The notes under the pieces were generated by a model, which searched no databases, had not been told where the DNA came from, and saw only the letters and a list, made by a program, of their open reading frames with translations. Positions 37,485 to 48,731 of a stretch of DNA of 64,000 nt are shown piece after piece (position 1 is the stretch's first letter; every line of letters begins with the position of its first letter). Source of the stretch: Malus domestica (taxonomy: Eukaryota > Streptophyta > Magnoliopsida > Rosales > Rosaceae); contig NC_091669.1 in the NCBI RefSeq assembly GCF_042453785.1, positions 9,188,501 to 9,252,500 of the forward strand. Reading direction: 5' to 3'. The position numbers and the translations under genes were made by a program.

Positions 37485-39555
37485 CCTTAAAGAAACACAA
37501 CAAGTTTTTCCAGTAACCTTTAGCCAAACAAACTGCAAACGAAGAAAAAAACGAATACTTGGAACAAAAAGTTAGCATTTGATTCAGACTGTATAAACAA
37601 GGAAAAATACATTTATAAATAATTCATCATGCGATTTTAGTCCCAAAAAACGCAGCGGAGAAAGGCGGAGAAAGGGGAAGTCTTTCCTTAAATTCCATAT
37701 CCTTCCTAAAGAGTTAACACTACAGAGTCTAGCTGAAGATAGTGAATTCTAAATCAATGAACAAAAATGAAAATTTGGCATAAACTAACAACGAATCGAA
37801 ATTCCACAAAAGACACATATCATGATCCAAAAAGGTAGGTAAATTAAATGAAAAAATTAAAAGAAACTCAGCAACAAGCATGAATTCAAATTGTTCTATA
37901 CCCCAAAAAAATTGATCTTTAAGACAGTGAAACAGATAAAAATAAAAAACTTACAAATTTAATACAAAAAAGGAGCTTACCGGTAACAAAAATTGCCTTC
38001 AAAATCTCGAACGGCTCAAATTATTCAGGCCAAGACAATGTGGAGTCGCAGAGCGTCTGCAAGTGTTTAGGTCCAGAAATTCAAAAAATTACACAATTAT
38101 ATAAAAAAAAAAAAAAAACCCAGAAGTTAGAGTGGCAGTGAAGAGGTAAAGGTTCGAACTTTGAGCAGGAAGTGATGAATTGAGAGAGAAAATAACATAC
38201 CCGATACGGAAATGCGAGCGAAAGTATAACCCCTTTTTGTGTTTTTGTTCGCGCTTTGGGTTCTTCATCGTCTCTCTCTCCGCAGAGGAATTTCAGTTGT
38301 TTTTGGTGAATTTGAGATAATATTATAAAACAAGCAAATGGGCCCAATTGAAATATGTTAGTTGTGGGCCCACAGAAAACGTTAGCAAAAGTTGATTTGT
38401 GTTTATCTGATATTACAGGTGTAGACCAAAAAGTATGGAAGGCCTAAACTTAAAATAGAATATTAGTGTAGAATATTGTTTGTAATGACAAAAATTAATA
38501 GAGTGTAAAATTTAGAACCATGTTTAGAATTAGTCTATGAATTAAAATCATTGTTCTAAAAATTCCCGCTTAGCGCCTCTTAGGCGGACGAAAAATAATA
38601 GAGTAAAGTTTAAAATTTAGAACTGTGCTTAGAATTAGTCCATGAACTAAAATCACTGTTTTTAAAACCTCCGAATAGTGCCGCCTAAGCCTCGCCTAGA
38701 CGCTAGGTGGCTGGCCACCGCCTCGGTTAGTGTCTAGGCGTTTGAAAATTAAGGAATAGTGCCTAGACCTGCTGAGGCACCCGCCTAGACCACCTAACCT
38801 GCCCAGACTCACCTAGGCACCTGCCTAGGTCATGACTCACTTAGATAAAATATATAACTTTAATTTTACATTTTATTTTTTTCAATAAATTGTAAGAGAC
38901 TTGTTAAATACTTAAATGAACACATTATATGCTTGTTCCTTATGTTTTCATTATGTTCTAATACATCATAATATATATGTCATTTTATTTTGTAATTTAT
39001 GATGAAATTATATTTTTAAGGATAAACAATCACTCGTTTACACAAAATATAATAATGCCAAATATTTTTTAAAACATTGACTAAAATTTTGATATTTTAC
39101 GTCTCTAAATTTAACAAAACATTTCTCATTGGCTTTTGATCGATGCCGTCAAACTTTCCATCCTAAAAGACCACGTGCCACACAGTATATTGGGCCGAAC
39201 ACCTCTTATGTCATGCGACGAGGAATTTGAAGGCATATTTTAATCCACGATTTCAATTGATAACGTTTTCAATCACTTAAGTTATAAGTTTTTTTACACA
39301 AACGCCACAAACTTTAATAAAGAGTTGCGATTTTCACTCTCATTTTCTTCAATTTAACCTCTCTACTTTTTACTTCCATTCTCATTTGCTTAAATTAAAA
39401 TTACCAGGTGACATGAAGAGCTTGAATTTCCCTGCATTAAGTACATAATTATCAAAAGCTACGCTGGATATTAGCAAGTTCACATAATTCCTTGCACAAA
39501 ATTCCTTAAATTAGACAAAATTTGATTGATACAAAAGGGTTAACCAAATCAATAA
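37485..39555. other. 5' region of the FRS10-like gene and intergenic DNA
   Basis: It probably contains the leader exon(s) and promoter of the FRS10-like gene up to about 38300. CT-rich sequence near 38268-38285 is a candidate transcription start region. From 38555 to 38850 lies a GC-richer patch built of GCCTAGGC-type words (for example CGCCTAGACGCTAGG), a typical worn foldback-transposon signature without clear ends. Confidence 0.45.
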
Positions 39556-39760
39556 GGGACTCGTTTAGAAGTGTTTTTAAAATGGTTGAAAGCGCTTTTG
39601 GTAAAAATGTTTTTGCAGCAAATTTTTAGTAAAAATGCAAGTGAATTTTGGAAACGACGTTAAGTGCTTCTTGCATGAAGGACATAAGTGTTTTTGGAAT
39701 CCACAGAATTTTCTCTAAAAGCGCTTTCAGTCATTTTAAAAGCACTTACAAACAAACCCT
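39556..39760. mobile_element. Foldback MITE (family C)
   Basis: ACTCGTTTAGAAGTGTTTTT..TTGAAAGCGCTTTT at the left is mirrored by AAAAGCGCTTTCAGTCATTT..AAGCACTTACAAAC at the right, 205 bp in all. A second copy, interrupted by foreign sequence, lies at 53351-53861. It ends about 135 bp past the MEF7-like stop codon, so it is close to or inside that gene's 3' UTR. Confidence 0.75.
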
Positions 39761-39896
39761 AAATTACTGTACAAAAATGCCGAAACTGAAGCTTCCTAGT
39801 TGATCAAGGGCAGTCCTCCCCACTCATGATCCGCTTCAGAATCTTACATTGTCAACTATGCTCAATCTCAATCAGTACCAAGTGCTTACTAGTCGA

Positions 39897-42800
39897 TTAC
39901 CAGTAATCCCCGCACGAGCACTTGCCATCTGCAAAATGATGAAATCTGTTTGAGTCTCGCAATACTATTTGCCTACCAACAATCTTCGATATATATTTGA
40001 AGGCGGTGTGGCAGTCACCACAAACACGGAGGTTTTTCATAATCCTTATAGGCAACTGTGACGGGCGAGTAAGAACATATGCAACCGCAAGCTTCTCGCT
40101 GTGATAGCTCAGGATTTCTTCCTTGTTCTCCTGTTCAAGATCATAAAGCGCAAATTTCGTTTCAGGCACATATCCTGCATCCCTCATTTTTCCATTGAGT
40201 TCCTTCAGTTTATCGTATATTAAATCTTTCTCCGGGTGTGATTTGTCTCCTGCTACAAACACATGAACACCATCCTTCATGGTGACCCAACTACACCCTG
40301 CTTCCTTCTTTGCTGATGCCTTCCTCATTGCCATCCTCGCCTTGGCCACATCATCCCACTTCCCTCCAGAAGCATACATATTAGCAAGAAGCACGTAGTT
40401 TGTAGCGTTTTGGGGTTCCAACTCTAATAGCATTTCAGCAGCCCTTCTACCTAGTTCGGTGTTGCGACCACTAGCTCGGCCACAAGCCCCTAAAACTGTC
40501 CTCCAAATAAGAACATTAGGCTTCATTGGCATTTTGTTGATGAAGTCCTCTATCATATTAAGTTTTCCTGCCCTGCCAAGAAGATCAACCATACATGAAA
40601 AGTGCTCCATCCTAGGAGCCAGTCCATGTACTTTGGTCATGGATTCGAAATGGTGAAACCCTTCATCCACCATTCCTGCATGGCTACAAGCTGATAAGAC
40701 CCCGACAAAAGTAACATGATCTGGCATCTGACCTTGTTGCTTCATTTGCGCGAAAAGTCTCAGAGCTTCTTGTCCCTGTCCATTACGAGCAAAACCTGAT
40801 ATCAGTGAATTCCAAGAATACGCATTCCTCACTGGCATTGATTCAAAGAACCTTGAAGCATAATCAATCCTTCCACATTTTGAGTACATGTCAACAAGTG
40901 CACTTCCAACTACAACATCAGATTCCAAACAAGCTCTTATCCCGCACGCATGAACTTCCATTCCACGTTCTAATGTCGCTATGGAGGCACAAGCACTGAG
41001 AACGGTAGCAAAGGTAAATGAGTCTAATCTCTGACCCCTTTGCATCATAAACCAGACCAAACCCATGGCTTTGGGCAAGAGCTCATTGTGTATGTATCCA
41101 GAAATCATGGCATTCCAACTTATTTCATCCCTTCTCTCAGACATTCTAGAAAATATCCTTTCACAGTCATCTATCCCTCCACACTTTCCATAGAAAGTAA
41201 TTAGTGCATTCTCAATAGCACAGTCCTCGATAGCATTGTATTTTAAGACTACAGCATGAATCTGCTGGCCCAGCTCCGGAAGTGAGAGAGATGAAACTGC
41301 TGAAAGAATGCTCAAAAGTGTTACTCTATTAAGCTCCCACCCAGATTGCATCATGTCCAAGAAATATTGTACAACTTCTGAAACTGATGCCTCTGAACCA
41401 GCTAAAGCCCCAATTATGGAATTCCATGACACTTGGTCATACTCCGGCATTAAGAAGAAAACATTTCGGCATTCACTAAGATACCCAGTGTCGGAATATA
41501 ATGCAAGAAGAGCATTTGACACTGAAACATCGAAATCAAGTCCCAATTTAAGTGCTTCACAATGTATCTGTTGTCCCAACATGATCCAGACCAAGCTTGC
41601 ACATGAACTCAAAGCACTAATTAATGTAAAATTTGAAGGCATCAACTCTGATCTCCTCATGTCACGGAAGTTCATGACTGCATCTTCAAAACGCTCATTC
41701 TGGTCAAGACCAGAGATTAGAGAGTTCCATGAGATTAAGTCTTTGTCAGCCATGTGCCTGAAAACTGAGCAAGCGTCATTAATAGCGCCACATTTAGCAT
41801 ACATATTAACCAGTCCATTACCTATTGCAACTTTTCTGTAAATTAAACCAGCCCCGATTACGTATGCATGAACCTCTCTTCCCCTTCTTTTCCCTTCCTC
41901 CAAAACCAAAAATTCAGGAAAAGAACTTAAAAGAACCACAAGCGAATCAAGGTTTGTTCCAACCAAGTCCTTCATCTCCATGAAAACTTCAGTGGCTTCT
42001 TCTCCTCGCTTCTGCCTCACCAATGCAACCATCAACCCGTTCATTGACACTGCATTCCTCTGACTCATCTGCTCAAAAATATTCCTAGCATAATCAATTA
42101 ACCCAAACTTTGCAAATCCACTAACCAAAGCACTACCCACATACAAGTCCTGTAAAATTCCAGATTTCTTAATCCTGGTCAGCATTTGCTTAAGCAAACT
42201 CAAACCCGAATCAGCCAAAGAACAAACTGCAGTTATTAAGCTACCAAATGTGTACTCATTAGGTTTCAAATTGAAACCTACACCGTCCTTTTGCATGCTC
42301 GAGAAAAGCTTGTATGCAGAGACTGCATCACCTCTTTGGCAATAAACTGAAATAATTGAGTTCCAAGATATTGAATTTCTAATCTTTATCTCGCAAAAAA
42401 CCCGGTAAGCATCATCAACAGGCCCCAAACATTTCCCATACATTGACATCAGCACATTAGCCATTACCATATCAGAAGCATGATCCGTTTTAGATATCAA
42501 CCCATGTGTTTGCATCCCAAACTTAAGCTTGCTAGGACCAGACTCCTGGCAAGCTCGAAGAACGCTACCAAAAGCGTAAGGACTAGGCGAAAAACCGCCA
42601 GAAACCATCCGTTTAAAATGGGCACACGCCTCATTTGGCATGCCATTCTGGGTATACCCCGAAATCAAGCAAGCCCAAGTAACCGAGTTCTTGTCAGGCA
42701 TTTCCTCGAACAGCATGCCTGCTTCCACCAAAGCACCGCTTCTGACGTAAACATTGATAAGAGTATTGCACAAAAACAAATCATTAGCAAACCCAAGTTT

Positions 42801-43124
42801 GCAAATCTGCAAATGAAAGTTCTGCGCGTCGTTTGAGGTACGCGAGTCCCTGAATCGAGTAGCAAGATACCCATATGCACCAGTGCTGGCATGATCCAAA
42901 TCTTGGGTTTTAATCTGCGGCTCGGATGATGTGTACTGATCAGCCAAGCTCTTGAATGGGATCAAATGGCGAGTTGGGTTTTGAGATTGGAAGAAAAGGG
43001 AGGCGCGCGGTGGGCTTAAGACGGCAGGGGAGGCGGCGGCAGATGTTGTGAGAGCAGGGTTTGAACGGTGGGGAAGTTTTCTGTGAGAGCGAGAGGGAGT
43101 GAAGGAGAGAAAGCAGCGAAACAT
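39897..43124 (-). CDS. MEF7: DYW-class PPR RNA-editing factor, MEF7-like, intronless
   Basis: The 1075 residues run from the ATG at 43124 (MFRCFLSFTP); the frame is open further upstream but without an ATG. The N-terminus is rich in Arg, Ser and Pro, as expected for a mitochondrial presequence. Many PLS-type pentatricopeptide repeats follow (recurrent NALI.MYGKCG and SWNSLISG words), then E/E+ and DYW domains. The deaminase active-site HSE lies at 1008-1010, zinc-ligand CGDCH follows, and the protein ends GDYW. Sequence similarity from memory is strongest to At5g09950 (MEF7, 995 residues), which edits several mitochondrial transcripts. This protein is longer, mainly at the N-terminal side. 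Lack of introns is normal for PPR genes. Confidence 0.9.
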   Translation of the reverse strand: MFRCFLSFTPSRSHRKLPHRSNPALTTSAAASPAVLSPPRASLFFQSQNPTRHLIPFKSLADQYTSSEPQIKTQDLDHASTGAYGYLATRFRDSRTSNDAQNFHLQICKLGFANDLFLCNTLINVYVRSGALVEAGMLFEEMPDKNSVTWACLISGYTQNGMPNEACAHFKRMVSGGFSPSPYAFGSVLRACQESGPSKLKFGMQTHGLISKTDHASDMVMANVLMSMYGKCLGPVDDAYRVFCEIKIRNSISWNSIISVYCQRGDAVSAYKLFSSMQKDGVGFNLKPNEYTFGSLITAVCSLADSGLSLLKQMLTRIKKSGILQDLYVGSALVSGFAKFGLIDYARNIFEQMSQRNAVSMNGLMVALVRQKRGEEATEVFMEMKDLVGTNLDSLVVLLSSFPEFLVLEEGKRRGREVHAYVIGAGLIYRKVAIGNGLVNMYAKCGAINDACSVFRHMADKDLISWNSLISGLDQNERFEDAVMNFRDMRRSELMPSNFTLISALSSCASLVWIMLGQQIHCEALKLGLDFDVSVSNALLALYSDTGYLSECRNVFFLMPEYDQVSWNSIIGALAGSEASVSEVVQYFLDMMQSGWELNRVTLLSILSAVSSLSLPELGQQIHAVVLKYNAIEDCAIENALITFYGKCGGIDDCERIFSRMSERRDEISWNAMISGYIHNELLPKAMGLVWFMMQRGQRLDSFTFATVLSACASIATLERGMEVHACGIRACLESDVVVGSALVDMYSKCGRIDYASRFFESMPVRNAYSWNSLISGFARNGQGQEALRLFAQMKQQGQMPDHVTFVGVLSACSHAGMVDEGFHHFESMTKVHGLAPRMEHFSCMVDLLGRAGKLNMIEDFINKMPMKPNVLIWRTVLGACGRASGRNTELGRRAAEMLLELEPQNATNYVLLANMYASGGKWDDVAKARMAMRKASAKKEAGCSWVTMKDGVHVFVAGDKSHPEKDLIYDKLKELNGKMRDAGYVPETKFALYDLEQENKEEILSYHSEKLAVAYVLTRPSQLPIRIMKNLRVCGDCHTAFKYISKIVGRQIVLRDSNRFHHFADGKCSCGDYW

Positions 43125-43202
43125 AATAGTCTGGTGAGGACGAAGGTTGTGCTTTCTTTCATGGATTTTCGCGCGATTTGGTGGAAAGGTTGAGACTTTC
43201 AA

Positions 43203-44273
43203 ACAGAGTCGCCGTTTCTTAACTTCGTTTCAGGCCCCATGACTGCGCGCGCTCTGTCCACTACCGTTGGGTCTAACGATTTAAACGGTCACCCAAAATA
43301 AGAGAGCAAAAAGAAGTTTTGAAATTTCATGTTGAATTTTGTGAAATATAAAATTTCATGTTACAAATGTTGATATTGTTGAGATTTGATTGAAAACAAA
43401 AACTTATGAAGCTTGGACTAATTAGATGGTTTAGTAGACTTTTAAATTGGTGCTACGTCAAATTATGATAGCGTTTTTCAAGTTTTTATATTTTAAGTAT
43501 TGATGTACAGTAAAAAACACAATAAAGTGACATGATTTCGAGTTTCGGATTTTCATGATTTGACTGACTTCTTCATTTCAGGCCAGTGTGGAAGTAACGA
43601 ACTTCTTCGTGGCTGCCGGAGACAAAAGGGTTCCGATCGAAGACACGAACATTGTGTGGGAGAAGCTCATGTCTTGGTGCAAGTATGTCGAAATGGTGTC
43701 CAACTTTCAGGCCACAACATAAAGCATGGTTGAATTTGAAGTACGTAGACAACATTTGCATGGTTCAATTTCATAAAGAGCACAAGAATCTCTCATTTAC
43801 AAAGGGTTAGCATATACACTTTAAATTAACATAAGTTCCAAGCATCAAACTGCCTTCACCTGACCTATTCAGATATCCGAAACCACCCCTCTCCAAATCT
43901 CGACTTGATGTTGTATACAGGCTAGAGAGAGCGGGAACACGAAAACTTTTGATAAAGAATGATGAGGATGCAGATGAATAAAGAGATTGATCCCAGGAAG
44001 TCTTCCGCTGAACTTGGTCTGTATTTGCTTCAAAAATCTTGGTGTCGACCTTGAAGCAAAAACGTTATTACTTACTCTAAAATCTCTAATTAATATTGCA
44101 GCTTACCGAGCTTGCCAGTGAAAAATTAGTATCCTCCAGCCTCTGAATAATTGTTGGTCCCGACGCTGACTGATACAGCCATTTAGTTATGGACATGCCA
44201 CGCCGGTTTAAGTGTCAGTCAACTGAAGTGGGAGTGTTGCCTCTCTGTGTGTAATATACATAGCCCAGAAGGT
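43203..44273. other. Intergenic region between MEF7-like and PHYC, with a possible stray exon
   Basis: It includes the PHYC 3' UTR. At 43582-43724 the plus strand shows a CAG acceptor and an open frame beginning ASVEVTNFFVAAGDKRVP and ending at TAA. It has no linked exons that I could find. Confidence 0.4.
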
Positions 44274-47200
44274 TTATCTGCCAATCTGGTGAACCTGCGG
44301 AAATTCTATGAGTATTATAAAGGCTGCTCTCTCTGCTTCTCTCTGATAACATACAGTGCCGTTCATGATCTTCACCAGATTCTTGCTCATTTGTAGGCCT
44401 AGCCCTTCCTTTGAGACTCGATGGCTGTTGTGAAACATCTCTTGAATTAGATCGTCTGGAATTCCTGGTGCTGGATGAGTGATACTGCAATGTTAACCAC
44501 ACAACTGAAGTTAGCAGTCTTAATTTAGGCTGTCAGATGGCGGGTTCCATAATGAGCAATATGAAGTGAGATTTACCGGAACTCAAGATGAACAATGTGC
44601 ATTTTCATGCCTATACGTTCCTTCTTTGGGGTTACTCTGAGCCCAATGGACAATCCTTCCGATGCAGGGGTGAAAAGGAGTGTGTTTGTCAAGAAATCAG
44701 ACAGAATTTGTTGTAGCCTCAAATTGTCTCCATACAAGAGCATGGATGACACCTCGGCTGGTGAGTCATGGATGACCTTCACTTGCCGCTCCTGACTCAA
44801 AACCATAACTTGATATATGACAACCTCCACAGTTTCCCCAAGGTTAAATTCACTAGAATTTAATTCCATGTAGCTGCAAATAGAATTGAAATTAGTGCAA
44901 ACGATAAGGGATTATTCTTCTTCATGAATCAGGATCAATATGAAAACAAGTTACGAAGTTTCTTTTATTGCCATTCCAAAATATAAAAGTAGGCGCTACA
45001 ATCTAAATCTGATATTGAAGGAAGAAAACTGATAGGGTCACAACTTGATCTGGAAAAATGAAAAAAAAAAAAAAAAAAAAAAACAACATACCATTCCTCG
45101 ATACTTTCGAGATCAGTGTCATCAACAATCTTGGCCAATTGGTCCTGACACAATCTTCTCTTCCTAAGTAACTGCTTCTGCTCTTCATTTAAATCAGAAG
45201 ACCCCATCAGATTATGCATAAGCATAATCCCACTTAGAGGCTTTTTGATTTCTTGACGAATGTATGCCAGTTTCTTAATACTATCAGCTGCAGCCTGCTC
45301 TGATGCTCTCTGCATCTGCATAGCATACATAAGCTCTGGACTAGCCACATGTAAAAAGAACAAAACCCCAGTTATCTTTCCCAATGCATCAATTCGTTTG
45401 TTGGCAGAAAGTAATGCTTCAACATAATTACCCTGCTGATCGTAAAACCCAAAATGCAATTTACTAACATTCTCGCCTGTTATTACCCCATTTAGTAGAA
45501 TGCTAAGCTTGGTTAAAGTGTCATGACCCTTAACACGACAACCAAAATTTTTCACAGTGAAAACTTCCCCAATGAGCATCCGATCAACTGCTTCTTCCCT
45601 TCTCAAGCCAGACAATTTTTGCATAGCGTCATTCCACTCCAAGCAACGAAAATTCTCATCAGTCATAAATATAGGAGGAATCAGTGCAGATGGGCTTCGA
45701 ACAATCCCAACGTAATCACCTAGCAAACGGGTATACTTGTCCATACCCAGTTTTTCTTTGGTAAGATCTTGGCTTACAAAGCAAACCCCAACTACATCTT
45801 CCTTTATATCTCGGCTACAACATGAATTGACCACCAAGATTACAAAACTGTTACTTTCTTGATGGCCAAATGTTTTCAGTTTGATTTCAACATTTTTCTT
45901 CTCCACACCTGCCATTTTACAACCACGTCAGACAAATTGCAGATTAGACAAAGGAGAAGGAACCCAAGAAGTGTATGAGGGAAAATGTATATAAGGTAAA
46001 AGAAAAGCACACTACTAAGTTATTACATATCCGTCTTTATTTTATAAACTTCGTATGCAATGGTTATGTAAAGAGTGAAACCAAATTACTACTTACAAAG
46101 GGTATTAATGTAAAGAGTGGTGTGGGTCAGGGAGCAACCCATGCAGAACACACAACCAAAGCTTATGCAACAAGGGAATCATCCGGTTTGACTTTTGTGA
46201 AAATTCACAAAGTCAGAAGCTTGAAGGAATACAAAAGGGGACATCCCAGAAAAAAAATGCTCTTAACAATTAGAACACCATATTGCTAATTATACAACCA
46301 TTCACCATTATCCATTTGACAATATGTTCAATTTATCACAAAAGACACTTAAGGTAAAGCAACATCCAATGACTATTCTGATTTATGAGCATCTCCGAGT
46401 CACCTATTGTGGTCTATGTATCATCTAGAGAAACATAATCGCAAATCAGTCCGCAGCTAGTGTCAATTTTTCTATTTACAAAGTAAAATACCTATAAAGG
46501 AGTGACATGGATGATGGATTTCTTTCTATTTCTATATACATATGGAAAGTGAAAAAATCATCATATAATAATCCAGAAAATGCAATAGAAAAGAACAAAA
46601 AGGGAGGTTTGTGATGATTTTAAAATCTTTTATACTAGGTAATCTAGTATCCTTATATTGTCAAAGGATGAATAGTAGGGTCACCTTGCAATGCGAATGA
46701 GAGCATGTCCTTCACCACTTCAATTGAATCATCTCCAACAATATCAACTAACGGCATACCAATAGCTTGCTCAACAGCTAACCCTGTTAGCTCAGATGCT
46801 TTTGTATTCCACCCATTTATAGTACCGGAGGCATCAACAGCAAAAATGGGAACTACAGCTGTCTCAATAAGTCGAACCATTTCATTTGTGACAATGCGCA
46901 GTTCATCCACTCTCTGTATCCTATCATCAACTGATGGAGCCTTCACAATCACTTTGGAATCATCCACAGGCTCGTCAGGTAATGATCCTCTCAGTATTAG
47001 CTGCAAAGAATGGATGACATCCATTTCAATATCTTCCCAAGGCACGCTTCGTCGCTTAACCACCTCCAGGAAAGCCTTGAATGATGACCTTGGATGCATT
47101 TTTCTTCCATCATCCTTGTCATCAGGATCATGTTTTGCTCCACCCCATTTGATTTCCTTTGCGGTGTGGGACCGAAACCAAAAAAGGAAATCCTTTGAGG

Positions 47201-48731
47201 TAATCTTAATAGCAGCCATTCCGCAAACTTCATCGCCAAGGGCTGAAGCACCTAGATAACCAGCCTCCATAAGGCTATCAGTAGTTAAGCCTGTGCTCCC
47301 ACTATGGTACTTGAGAAGCCATTCAGCAATATCCTCAATTTGTGCTTCTGTCGGGGTAACGCCAAGCAACCATAATTTCTTCCTGTAATATAATGCAGCT
47401 CCATCACACTTAACAAGGTCCATCACATTAGGCGATTGAGTAACAATCCCTACAGGGGAATCCCTCATAAGCATGTCACAGAGCAGAGTCTGTATTTTTA
47501 ATATATGTTTCTCCCTCGACTGAGCAGCCAGCTCCACTTCTTTGCTGATCTGTACACCAAAAACTTGTATCAAGAACTCACAGGCATATCTTAAAGGGAA
47601 TGGAACAAATCTAGGGCTTGTGTGATGGCAAACCACTAAGCCCCATAATTTTCTTCTTCCCTTCGGCTGATCACTGTCCATCTCATCAACATCGTCGTTG
47701 ATTGTAACAGACATCACAAGAGATGCAATGGAAGACATACTTTTCATATACAGTGCATGGCAACCATGAGGAGATCTCAATGTTGATCCACAAAGACTCA
47801 ATGGTTGAGCTAATTTCTTGTCCTGGATTACTTTAACTGGAGGGGCTAAACAATCACATATCATCCTAACCTTGTTCCTCATAAATAAGAATCTAGAAGC
47901 ATGAGGTATATCCGTGGCTGGGAAATGAAAACCCAGATAAGGTTCCAGGTCAGGTTGATGGCACTCAGCGATAACTTCCCCGTGTTCATCTTCATGAAAT
48001 TTATACACCATTATGCGATCATAACCCGTCAAATCACTAACTTCCTTAACTATAACATCACATAACAATGATATATCCCCACTTGGCAAGGACTGCAATT
48101 TTGAGATTGCTTTGGCTGCAAGCTTATAAGATTTCAATGCTCCCGCAGCAGTCACTGGAACATCAGCTGGACTTACTGGTTCCAAATCTATTACTAAACC
48201 AACGTCAACTCGATGTAGAATTGCATAAAAGGGCTTACCGGAGGTCTTAGAATGCACCAATATGGGGTTGAGAAGATTAACTTCCCCAAACTGGGCTGCT
48301 TTGTGCAATGCAGCAGCACCTGAGGACTGAAAGAGTGTCTGCACATCCGCTCCAAAAGTCAAAGCTTCTTGCTGCTCGATATTTGGAACAGCATGAGGGG
48401 CCAAGTCCAACATTTCTGGGGCATTTTCACTATAGGCAAGAACAGTGAAGTTTTTCTCATCAACAGCAATCAAGCAACCAAATGGTTGAATAAGGCTTCC
48501 TCGCTGCATGCTTCGGAGATAAGCAGATACAGTGCTGGAGGGGATTTTGCTAGTGGAAGATGAGATATTGCAGTCAACTGAAGCAGAGTAATCAAAAAAC
48601 TGTTGAGATTCTCGAAAGTCTATGTCAAGCTTCGCATCAACGGGCGTCTGCGAAAATAAATGAACCCCAGGTTTTGATTGACTAGAGCTGCTTCTAGAAC
48701 TATTCATCTTGTTCAAAGACGCCGACGACAT
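44274..48731 (-). CDS. PHYC: Phytochrome C apoprotein, four exons
   Basis: Exons 48731-46685, 45908-45092, 44873-44577 and 44484-44274 join in phase to 1123 residues (Arabidopsis PHYC 1111). It is a red/far-red photoreceptor that moves from cytosol to nucleus in light. A Ser-rich N-terminus precedes PAS, GAF and PHY domains. Cys324 in SPHGC is the bilin attachment site, PATDIP (271-276) is the chromophore-pocket motif, and PRSSF (547-551) belongs to the PHY tongue. Two PAS repeats and a histidine-kinase-related domain follow, with DNLRLQQIL and GLGL nucleotide-binding motifs. The phosphoacceptor His is not evident, as expected for plant phytochromes. Assignment to PHYC rests on the N-terminal and hinge sequence. 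The start is the ATG giving MSSASLNK; an upstream in-frame ATG exists. Confidence 0.96.
45061..45083. repeat. Homopolymer tract just inside a PHYC intron
   Basis: 23 A on the plus strand equal 23 T in the transcript. The tract begins 8 nt after the first base of the exon 2 donor (GTATGTTG then T-run). Length variation here is likely in the population and in assemblies. Confidence 0.9.

Noticed and set aside
37485..37538. Longer N-terminus of the FRS10-like protein starting at 37538
   Set aside because: The shorter start aligns with the known FRS10 N-terminus; the extra 18 residues look like translated leader.
41308..41841. 177-residue plus-strand ORF within the PPR gene, and others nearby
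   Set aside because: Antisense to the MEF7-like frame, without family resemblance.
46705..47259. 184-residue Ser/Thr-rich ORF opposite PHYC exon 1
   Set aside because: Antisense shadow of the PHYC coding frame.
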